DNA of 12,529 nt from Nocardioides sp. Lineage in GTDB: Bacteria > Actinomycetota > Actinomycetes > Propionibacteriales > Nocardioidaceae. Under the pieces are notes generated by a model that saw nothing but the letters and a program-made list of their open reading frames with translations, was not told where the DNA came from and made no database searches. Shown in pieces: positions 1 to 9,503 of the stretch. The stretch spans positions 1 to 12,529 of the forward strand of contig JAJPEO010000288.1 in NCBI GenBank assembly GCA_021166815.1, written 5' to 3'. The position numbers and the translations under genes were made by a program. Numbering within the stretch: the stretch's first letter is position 1; each line of letters starts with the position of its first letter.

Positions 1-291
1 GACGACCAGCCGGTGGTCGCCGACCAGGTGGTGCGGGCCGGGGCGGGCGTGCGGGTGAAGTTCGCCCGTGTGCGGGCCGACGACCTCCGCGACGCCGTCA
101 GGCAGGCGCTCGAGGACCGGGACCTGCGAGCCGCGGCGGGCCGGTTGTCCGCCGACTTCGCGACCTACGGCGGCGCGACCGCGGCGGCGACGGCCTTGGA
201 AGGGCTGCTCGCCAGTGAGGTTCAGGGCACCGAGCGGATCCGCGTCACCAGCACCGAGCCGAGGACGCACAGGGCGAACCCGACGACGTAG
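1..291 (+). CDS. GT1-family glycosyltransferase (MGT-like), C-terminal fragment
   Basis: This is the 3' end of a gene that begins before the window; 96 codons remain. It reads DDQPVVADQVVRAGAGVRV and then a helical stretch (RADDLRDAVRQALEDRDLRAAAGRLS) ending in ALEGLLA. That matches the C-terminal part of macrolide/UDP-glycosyltransferase-like (GT1, GT-B fold) enzymes: the Asp-Gln pair at the start contacts the donor sugar, followed by 'xxVxxxGaGv' and the closing 'LRaAVxxvLxDxxlRaaAxxL' helices. The acceptor domain and most of the donor site lie outside, so the substrate cannot be told. The family-like part ends near base 215. The last ~24 residues, to TGA at 291, look like read-through into the antisense of the convergent MFS gene and resemble nothing known to me. 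The start is missing. Confidence 0.75.
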   Translation, partial: DDQPVVADQVVRAGAGVRVKFARVRADDLRDAVRQALEDRDLRAAAGRLSADFATYGGATAAATALEGLLASEVQGTERIRVTSTEPRTHRANPTT

Positions 292-1529
292 ACCACGCCG
301 TAGCCCATCGACCACTCCTCGCCGTACGTCGCGACGGTCCCGCCGAGAGCCCGTACGCCGACCAGGATGAGCCCGGCGATCGCGGGGGCGAGGACCTGAG
401 GCAGGGCCGCGGCGATGTTGATGACGCCGAGGTCCTTGGCCCGCTCGCCGGCCCCCGGCAGGACCTGGGTGATGAGGGCGAAGTCGACGGCCTGGTAGAT
501 GCCGAACCCGATCCCGAGGACCACCGCCGCGATCAGCGCCCCGGTCCATGACTGGACGAACGCGAGCACCAGCGAGCTGACGCCGACGAGCGTCCCGGAC
601 CAGATCACGAAGATCTTGCGGCGCCCCGACCGGTCGCTCCACCAGCCGACGACGACCGTGGACAGCACCGTCGTCGCGCCGTAGATCATCACGAGCAGCC
701 CGAGCTTCGCCGTGGCCTCCCCGTCGTCGAACCCGAGGCCGTCGGTGAGGAAGTAGTAGAGGTAGTTGAGGGCGATCCAGTTGCCGAGGTTGACCAGCAG
801 CCGGGTGATCCACGCCCACGCGAAGTCGGGGTGCTCGCGCGGGGAGACCCAGAAGGAGCGCAGCAGCGCCTTCCAGTCCATCTCGGGCAGGGGGTGGTCG
901 GGCGGCAGCGGGACGTCGCGCGAGCCCAGCACCCACGGCACGGCGAGCAGGGTCATCGTGATCGCGATGACGACGTACCCCTGCGCGATGGAGCCGGTCA
1001 TCTCCGCGGTCTTGATGCCGAGCAGCACGCCGACCGTCCCGGCCACCGCCACCAGGCCGCCGATCAGGCCACGCTCGTCGGCCGGCACCTGGTCGGGCAC
1101 CGCTGCCGTGCCCCCGGCCCAGGCCGCGTTGAGGGCGATCTGGACCAGGCACCAGGCCACGACCATCAGCACGGGTCCGGTCGCGCCGGCGAGCAGCACC
1201 AGCGCGGCCGCGCCCGCGAGGACACCGCCGGCGACCCACGGCACGCGGCGCCCGAAACGCGAACGGGTGCGGTCGGAGAAGGCGCCCCAGACCGGGTTGG
1301 CGAGCATCGAGACCAGCGCGCCGGTGAAGAGCACGACCGCGAGCAGCAGCTCCTTGCTCGCCCCGCCCGGCTCGGCGCCGGCGATGCGGTCGGACTGCTG
1401 GGCGAGCAGCACCTGGATCGGCCCGAACCACCCGGCCATCACGCCGAGGTTGAGGAGCACCAGCGACAGCGTCCAGCGCCGTGGCGGGCTGGTGGTGGGC
1501 TCGGCGAGGGCCGCCGGGACGGTGGTCAT
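222..1529 (-). CDS. MFS transporter, sugar-carrier type
   Basis: Integral membrane carrier of about 435 residues with roughly twelve hydrophobic segments. The loop after TM2 carries SDRTRSRFGRR (about residues 85-95), and the equivalent loop of the second half carries SDRSGRRK (about 298-305). This duplicated 'D-R-x-GRR' signature is standard for the major facilitator superfamily; the 'DRT-x-S-R-F-GRR-x-PW' form is typical of sugar carriers related to the GPH and sucrose/SLC45-like groups. Residues after about 206 form the usual central cytoplasmic loop (DVPLPPDHPLPEMDWK). The start is ATG at 1529, with an in-frame GTG one codon upstream at 1532; neither has a Shine-Dalgarno sequence, so translation may be leaderless. 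It is last in a same-strand run with treX and treY-treZ, 58 bp after the oxidoreductase gene. A link to trehalose or glucoside transport is inferred from position only. Confidence 0.85.
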   Translation of the reverse strand: MTTVPAALAEPTTSPPRRWTLSLVLLNLGVMAGWFGPIQVLLAQQSDRIAGAEPGGASKELLLAVVLFTGALVSMLANPVWGAFSDRTRSRFGRRVPWVAGGVLAGAAALVLLAGATGPVLMVVAWCLVQIALNAAWAGGTAAVPDQVPADERGLIGGLVAVAGTVGVLLGIKTAEMTGSIAQGYVVIAITMTLLAVPWVLGSRDVPLPPDHPLPEMDWKALLRSFWVSPREHPDFAWAWITRLLVNLGNWIALNYLYYFLTDGLGFDDGEATAKLGLLVMIYGATTVLSTVVVGWWSDRSGRRKIFVIWSGTLVGVSSLVLAFVQSWTGALIAAVVLGIGFGIYQAVDFALITQVLPGAGERAKDLGVINIAAALPQVLAPAIAGLILVGVRALGGTVATYGEEWSMGYGVVYVVGFALCVLGSVLVTRIRSVP

Positions 1530-1535
1530 CACCGC

Positions 1536-1541
1536 ATTGTG
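1536..1541 (-). promoter_or_regulatory. possible -10 element of a leaderless MFS promoter
   Basis: Read on the minus strand, CACAAT ends 6 nt before ATG at 1529. That distance would put the transcription start on the A of ATG. The match to actinobacterial TANNNT is imperfect (first base C). The case rests mainly on the absence of any ribosome binding site. If real, the transporter has its own promoter in addition to read-through from upstream. Confidence 0.25.
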
Positions 1542-1590
1542 GCGGCTGGGCCGTCCCGGCGGTGCGACTTCCCCGCGAGCGGTGTCCGGC

Positions 1591-2034
1591 CTACGCCTGG
1601 CGCGTCAGCAGGAAGATCGGGATCTCGCGGTCGGTCTTCTCCGCGTACTCGGCGTACGTCGGCCAGGTGGCGACGGCGTGGTCCCACCACTCGGCGCGCT
1701 CGTCGCCGCTGAGCTCGCGCACGTCGTAGGTGTGCTTCTCGGCCTTGTCCTGGAGCTCCACGACGGGGTGGGCGCGGTAGTTCGCCGCCCACTCGGGGTC
1801 CTCGGGGGCGCCGCCCTTGGAGGCCACCGCGAGGTAGGACCCGTCGCGCTCGACCCGCATCACCGGGTTCTTGCGGAGGTGGCCGGACTTCGCGCCGACG
1901 GAGGTGATCACGACGACGGGGTAGTCGGTGCCGGGGAGCGTGCCGCCCCTCTCGCCGTTGGAGGCCTCGTACTCCTCCACGTTGTTGCGGACCCACTCGG
2001 TCGCGCTGGGGACGTAATCTCCGGTCAGTGCCAT
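1591..2034 (-). CDS. Ddn-type deazaflavin-dependent oxidoreductase (nitroreductase family)
   Basis: Small split-barrel protein of 147 residues, the usual length for the actinobacterial Ddn/F420-dependent quinone reductase group. The hallmarks are VGAKSGHLRKNPV (about residues 46-58), a phosphate-binding type loop; ASKGGAPEDPEWAANYRAHP (71-90); and a C-terminal YAEYAEKTDREIPIFLLTR block. Members bind coenzyme F420 and reduce quinones, nitro compounds or other acceptors; the physiological substrate of most is unknown, and nothing here identifies it. The start ATG at 2034 is preceded by GAAGGA (2043-2038), 3 nt away, which is close but usable. The gene lies 45 bp after treY-treZ and 58 bp before the MFS gene, all on one strand. 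I see no terminator in either gap, so co-transcription is possible. Confidence 0.85.
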   Translation of the reverse strand: MALTGDYVPSATEWVRNNVEEYEASNGERGGTLPGTDYPVVVITSVGAKSGHLRKNPVMRVERDGSYLAVASKGGAPEDPEWAANYRAHPVVELQDKAEKHTYDVRELSGDERAEWWDHAVATWPTYAEYAEKTDREIPIFLLTRQA

Positions 2035-2079
2035 GCGTCCTTCAACGCCAGGGCAGCCCGCCTTGTTCCGACCCGCCGC

Positions 2080-5000
2080 TCAGACCGGACCCAGCAACGC
2101 CCCGCCATGCCCCGGCAGCACCAGCATGGACTCCGCAAGCGCCACGCCCGTCTCGGTCTCAAAGAGCACACGCAACCCCGACGGGACCTGCACGCGCGTC
2201 TCGGCGTCCGCGAAGTTGACCACCACCCGCAGGTCGCCGCGGTGCATCACGAACAGCCGCGCCTCCTCGTCGATCTCGCACCGGGTCGACCCGAACGCGG
2301 GGTCGGTGAGCTGCGGCCACTCCCGGCGCAGTGCCGCGAGGCGCCGGTAGGTCTGCAGCATCCGCGCATGGCGCCCGGTGCCGGGCTCGCTCCAGTCGAG
2401 CTTCGAGCGTTCGTACGTCGCCGGGTCCTGCGGGTCGGGCACGGTCGCCTGGTCCCAGCCCATCCGGGCGAACTCCGAGATGCGGCCTGCGGCCGTGGCC
2501 TCGCCCAGTTCGGGCTCGGGGTGGGAGGTGAAGAACTGGAACGGTGTCGAGGCCGCCCACTCCTCGCCCTGGAACAGCATCGGCGTGAACGGCCCGCACA
2601 ACGTCAGCAGGGCAGCGACGGCGAGCTGGTCGTCGTCGAGCTTCTCGGTGATCCGGTCACCGACGGCCCGGTTGCCGATCTGGTCGTGGTTCTGGCTGCA
2701 CACCACCAGTCGCCAGGTGGGCATCGCCGCCGTGTCGATCGCGACGCCGTGGCCGCGGCCGCGGAAGGACGAGAACGTCCCGTCGTGGAAGAACCCCTGC
2801 TCGCACACCTTGGCCAGGGCAGCCAGCGGCTCGAAGTCGGCGTAGTAGCCGTCGGTCTCCCCGGTCAGGGCGACGTGGACGGCATGGTGGAAGTCGTCGC
2901 TCCACTGCGCGTCCAGCCCGAAGCCCCCGGCCTCACGCGGGGTGATCAGGTGCGGGTCGTTGAGGTCGGACTCGGCGATCAACGTCAACGGACGCCGCTG
3001 GTGGGCAGAGATCCGCGCCACCTCGACGGCCATCTCCTCCAGAAGGTGCGGGTCGCTGGCGTCCTCGATCGCATGCACCGCGTCGAGACGCAGCCCGTCG
3101 ACGTGGAAGTCCTCCAGCCACATCCGCACGCTGTCGAGGACGTAGCGCCGCACCTCAGCGGAGCCCTCGCCGTCGAAATTGACCACCGCGCCCCACGGGT
3201 TCTCCCCCTCGGCCTTGAGATAGGGGCCGAACATCGGCAGGTAGTTGCCCGACGGCCCGAAGTGGTTGTGCACGACGTCCTGGATCACGCCCAGGCCCTT
3301 GGCATGGCAGGCGTCGACGAAGCGCTGGTACGCCGTCGGCCCGCCGTACGGCTCGTGCACGGCGAACCACGCCACCGCGTCATAGCCCCAGCCGTGGGTG
3401 CCGTTGAACCCGTTGACCGGCATCAGCTCGACGAAGTCCACCCCGATGTCGAGCAGATGGTCGAGCCGGTCGATCGCAGCGTCGAGGGTGCCCTCGGGGG
3501 TGAAGGTGCCCACGTGCAGCTCATAGATCGTCGACCCGGCGAGCTGCCGCCCGGTCCAGTGCTGGTCATTCCACTCGTGGGCGCCTGCGTCGAAACGCCG
3601 CGACAGGCCGTGGACGCCGTGGGGCAGTCGCCGCGACCGCGGGTCGGGGACCGGGGTGTCGGAGTCGCCCACCAGGTAGCCGTAGTCCATCTCCGCCACG
3701 TCCGCAGGCAGCGTCCCCACCGGAGTCCACCAGGCGTCCGATCCGCGTTCCATCCCGATCTCGCGGCGCTCGCCGCCGGCGTCCAGCACCAGGCGGAGTC
3801 GTTCGGCGTGCGGCGCCCACACGTCGTAGGCTCCGCGCCGCCGCGCCGGTGCGGTCGGTCCGACCGGTCCCTCCGCGCGCAGCAGCAGCGCGACCGGGTG
3901 GTCACCCAGGACCTCGCCCAGGGCGACCTCGCCGCCGGGGACCGTACGCCCCGAGAGCAGGTCGCGCCAGGTGCCTTCGGGCAGGCGCAAGGCCGTGTTG
4001 CCCCAGCCACCGGCCGCAGCCAGGCCGATGGGGAGCCGGGTGGCGACGGTGATCGCCCCGCCGCGGTCGAACGCCACGCAGTGCGCCGCCTGCGGACCTG
4101 TCGCCTCGAGGGGTCGGTAGGTCGTGAACAGCTCGGGGTGGTCCCGGCGGGCGGCGAGGGCCGCATGGGTGAGCGCCAGCTTGGCGGCACCGTCGTCGTT
4201 CGCACCGTTGTGGTCGGATCCGTCGCCGAGCACCGGGCGGGCGCCGTCGCGGATCTCGGCCAGCAGCCGGGCTCGTACGTCGAAGTCGACCTCGCGCCGG
4301 TTGTCGGGGTCGACCAGGCTCTGCTCCCACAGCTCGCTGCCCTGATAGACGTCGGGCACGCCCGGCATCGTGAGAGCGAGAGCCTTGGCCGCGAGCGCGT
4401 TGCTCCAGCCGGGTCGGGCCAGTCGGGCCACCAGGTCTTCGACGACCTGGCCGACTTCGGGGACGTCGAAGATGGCGTCGACAGCGTCGAGCACGGCCTG
4501 CTCATAGGCCTCGTCGACGTCGGTCCAGCCGGTGTGGTCTCCGGCCTCACGCATCGCCTTGACCGCATACGCGGCCAGCCGTTCGCGGCTGGCCGGCCAC
4601 GCGCCGATGACGGCCTGCCAGAGCAGCGAGCCGAAGCCGGCGTCGGGCAGCGGCGCCAGGTCGAGCAGGCGCTCCAGCGCCCCCGCCCACACCTCGGGCA
4701 CCTCGGCCAGCGTGGCGATGCGGGCGCGTACGTCCTCTCCGCGCTTGGTGTCGTGCGTCGACAGCGTCGTCATGGCCTCGGGCCAGTCGCGCTGGCGCTC
4801 GACCATCAGGGCGTGGAAGTCGTCGGTGGTCAGCGAGAAGACGCTGGGGTCGGCACCGACCTCGTTGAGCGAGGTGAGCCGGCTGTAGCGATAGAACGCG
4901 CAGTCCTCGACGCCCTTGGCCATGACCATGCCGCTGGTCTGCTGGAAACGCTTCGCCGGGTCGGCGTCCGCGTCGGCCAGGACGGGTGTGATCTCGTCGA

Positions 5001-6302
5001 GCACCGAGCCCAGGTCGGGGCGCCGACTGCGGGCCTCGGCCAGGGCATGGTCGAGGTGTTCACGCCCGATGGGCAAATAGGAGCGATAGACACTGAAGCA
5101 GGCCAGCACCTCGGCGACCGCGTCGACCAGGGCGTCGTCGCTGTGCTGCGGGGCCACTTCGAGGACTCGCATCTCGCGCACGATCCGCCTGGTCTCGGCG
5201 AGCAGCGCGCCCGTCGCGACCTCGCGCTTGAGGTCGTGGACCAGCTGCGGCCAGTCGACGGGTGCCCCGCGCAGCCGGCCCTCGAGGTCGTCGAGGGGTG
5301 CCTGACCGGCGGGGTCGGTGAGGACGCGGTCGACGAGCGCCAGCGCGTCATAGCCGGTGGTCCCGGCAGTGGCCCACGAGGACGGCAGCTGCTCGCCGGG
5401 CTCGAGGATCTTCTCCACCAGCACGTATGCCCCGCCGGTGAGCTCGGCGAGGTCGTCGAGATAGGCGCCGGGGTCGCGCAGGCCGTCGGGGTGGTCGACC
5501 CGCAGACCGTCGACGAGGTCCTCGGCGAACCACCGCGCGACCTCTCCGTGAGCCGCCCAGAACACGTCACTGTCCTCGACCCGTACGCCGGCCAGCGTCG
5601 TGATGGAGAAGAAGCGACGGTAGTTGAGTTCGCTGTCGCCGCGACGCCAGTCGACGAGCTGGTAGTGCTGGCGATCCAGCACGTCGTTGGGGTCGAGGTC
5701 CAGGACGGCCTCGGGGCCGCCCTCGATGCTGCCGGGCGCCAGCGGGAACCGATGGTCGTGGTAGTGCAGCTCGTCACCGAGGATGCTGAGGTTGGCGATC
5801 CGGCCATCCGGGCCGAGGTCGTCCTCACCGATCACCGGGATCAGGATCCGGCCCTCGCCGGCCTCCCAGTCCACGTCGAAGGCCTGGGCGTGCTCGGACT
5901 CGCGGCCGAGCCGGAGCACGTCCCACCACCACGACTTGTGGGCCGGGGTGGCGATGCCGACGTGGTTGGGCACGATGTCGACCAGGACGCCCATGCCGAG
6001 ACGACGGGCCTGGGCCGAGAGGGTCGCCAGCGCCTGCGACCCGCCCCGCGAGGGGTCGATACGGTCGGGGGCGACGACGTCGTAGCCGTGAGAACTGCCC
6101 GGTTCGGCGGCCAGGATCGGCGACAGATAGACCCAGTCGACCCCGAGCGCCTGGAGGTACTCCAGCTGTCGGGCAGCCGCGATGAGGTCGAACCCGTCGG
6201 TGATCTGCAGCCGGTACGTGCTGGTCGGGACCCTGCGTGGGGTTGCTGCTTCGGCCACCGGCGTGGCGCCGGCGTCCGACGACGACGCGCTCGTGTGGGG
6301 GC

Positions 6303-6306
<4 letters not shown>
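2080..6306 (-). CDS. TreY-TreZ fusion: maltooligosyltrehalose synthase / maltooligosyltrehalose trehalohydrolase
   Basis: A single uninterrupted frame of 1408 residues carries two GH13 enzymes. Residues ~26-810 are TreY, which converts the reducing-end alpha-1,4 bond of maltodextrin to alpha,alpha-1,1: VPTSTYRLQ at the start, region I DIVPNH (110-115), nucleophile D271 in [11 protein letters not shown], acid E298 in VEKIL, and D519 in [12 protein letters not shown] linker rich in Pro, Ala and Arg (811-824) leads to TreZ (~825-1408), which releases trehalose: an N-terminal CBM48-like domain ([13 protein letters not shown]), then DVVHNHFGP (1010-1018), nucleophile D1075 in [12 protein letters not shown]1112 in LIAESD, and D1208 in [10 protein letters not shown]. 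All catalytic residues are present in both halves. TreY and TreZ are normally separate proteins of about 765 and 580 residues, in the order treX-treY-treZ, so this matches loss of the treY stop. ATG at 6306 overlaps the treX stop as ATGA, implying translational coupling. Residues 1-25 are an unconserved leader. Confidence 0.95.
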
Positions 6307-8459
<2,153 letters not shown>

Positions 8460-8468
8460 TGCAGATTG

Positions 8469-8474
8469 CTCCAA
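8469..8474 (-). promoter_or_regulatory. ribosome binding site deciding the treX start
   Basis: Read on the minus strand, TTGGAG precedes GTG at 8459 with 9 nt between GGAG and the start codon. The alternative TTG start is the first codon of this same hexamer and has only CGCTCCCCCATCGC before it, with no anti-16S match. This favours GTG at 8459. Confidence 0.55.
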
Positions 8475-8506
8475 GCGATGGGGGAGCGCGCTTCACGCCG
8501 CCACGG

Positions 8507-8538
8507 GTTGGATCGAACGGGGATTTGATCGATCCAAC
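8507..8538. promoter_or_regulatory. operator-like inverted repeat between treX and menB
   Basis: Perfect 10-bp arms GTTGGATCGA (8507-8516) and TCGATCCAAC (8529-8538) flank a 12-bp spacer. The arm centres are 22 bp apart, about two helical turns, so both halves face the same side of the DNA. A nested palindrome GATCGATC lies at 8527-8534. The right arm ends 4 bp before the likely menB -10 element, and the whole element is upstream of treX. It has no T-tract and lies between two divergent starts, so a protein-binding site is more likely than a terminator. The protein is unknown; no regulator gene is in the window. Confidence 0.55.
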
Positions 8539-8542
8539 ACGA

Positions 8543-8548
8543 TAGCGT
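8543..8548 (+). promoter_or_regulatory. -10 element of a likely leaderless menB promoter
   Basis: TAGCGT fits the actinobacterial TANNNT consensus and lies 7 nt before ATG at 8556. No Shine-Dalgarno sequence is present (CCACCCC precedes the ATG), so transcription probably starts at or next to the start codon. No convincing -35 is seen at 16-18 bp; the operator-like repeat occupies that region. Confidence 0.45.
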
Positions 8549-8555
8549 CCACCCC

Positions 8556-9500
8556 ATGAGTGCGATCGACGGCGTCAGCGAGATCTTCGACCCCTCCGAC
8601 TGGGACGAGGTGCCCGGCTTCGAGGACCTGACCGACCTCACCTACCACCGGGCGAAGGAGCACGGCACCGTCCGCATCGCCTTCGACCGGCCCGACGTGC
8701 TCAACGCGTTCCGGCCCCACACCGTCGACGAGCTGCTGCGCACCCTCGAGCACGCCCGCACCTCCGCCGACGTCGGCTGCGTGATCCTCACCGGCAACGG
8801 CCCGTCGGCCAAGAACGGCAAGTGGTCCTTCTGCACCGGCGGCGACCAGCGCATCCGCGGTCGCGCCGGCTACCAGTACGAGGACAAGGAGATCGCTGCC
8901 GGCGACACCGGCGCCGAGGAGCCCTCGGTCATCGACAAGGCCAAGCTGGCGCGCCTCCACATCCTCGAGTGCCAGCGGCTCATCCGCTTCATGCCCAAGG
9001 TCGTCATCTGCGTGGTGCCCGGGTGGGCGGCCGGCGGCGGCCACAGCCTGCACGCGGTGTGCGACCTGACCCTCGCCTCGCGCGAGCACGCGCGCTTCAA
9101 GCAGACCGACGCCGACGTGGGCTCCTTCGACGGCGGCTACGGCTCGGCCTACCTCGCCCGCCAGGTCGGGCAGAAGTTCGCCCGCGAGATCTTCTTCCTC
9201 GGCGACGAGTACGACGCCGAGACGATGCACCGCATGGGCGCGGTCAACCGCGTCGTCGACCACGCCGAGCTGGAGAAGGTCGCGCTGGACTGGGGCCGCA
9301 AGATCAACGGCAAGTCCCCCACCGCCCAGCGGATGCTGAAGTACTCCTTCAACCTCCTCGACGACGGCCTCGTCGGGCAGCAGCTCTTCGCGGGCGAGAC
9401 CACGCGGCTGGCGTACATGACCGACGAGGCGCAGGAGGGACGCGACCAGTTCCTCGAGAAGCGCGAGCCCGACTGGTCGCCGTACCCCTGGTACTACTGA
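8556..9500 (+). CDS. menB: 1,4-dihydroxy-2-naphthoyl-CoA synthase (MenB)
   Basis: A crotonase-superfamily enzyme that closes the second ring in menaquinone synthesis, converting o-succinylbenzoyl-CoA to 1,4-dihydroxy-2-naphthoyl-CoA. It has 314 residues, the same length as Mycobacterium tuberculosis MenB as I recall it, and near-identical blocks: LTYHR (28-32), NAFRPHTVDEL (50-60), TGGDQRIRGR (94-103), the oxyanion-hole segment GWAAGGGHSLH (156-166), FKQTDADVGSFDGGYGSAYL (181-200), and LAYMTDEAQEGRDQF near the C-terminus. The residues reported as catalytic in the M. tuberculosis enzyme, D185, S190 and Y287, fall at exactly the same numbers here. The insert between TGGDQ and the oxyanion segment is slightly longer than the mycobacterial one (DKEIAAGDTGAEEP). 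It is divergent from treX and ends 3 bp before the stop of the convergent EF-G-like gene. All 11 tyrosines use TAC. Confidence 0.97.
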   Translation: MSAIDGVSEIFDPSDWDEVPGFEDLTDLTYHRAKEHGTVRIAFDRPDVLNAFRPHTVDELLRTLEHARTSADVGCVILTGNGPSAKNGKWSFCTGGDQRIRGRAGYQYEDKEIAAGDTGAEEPSVIDKAKLARLHILECQRLIRFMPKVVICVVPGWAAGGGHSLHAVCDLTLASREHARFKQTDADVGSFDGGYGSAYLARQVGQKFAREIFFLGDEYDAETMHRMGAVNRVVDHAELEKVALDWGRKINGKSPTAQRMLKYSFNLLDDGLVGQQLFAGETTRLAYMTDEAQEGRDQFLEKREPDWSPYPWYY

Positions 9501-9503
9501 GGA

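Noticed and set aside
1533..1590. Possible terminator between the Ddn-like and MFS genes
   Set aside because: Only short GC-rich complementarity (GGCCG/CGGCC, CCG/CGG) is present, with no stable stem and T-run, so it does not exceed what GC-rich sequence gives by chance.
8493..9263. A 256-codon minus-strand frame opposite menB
   Set aside because: It mirrors menB, has no ribosome binding site and no family match.
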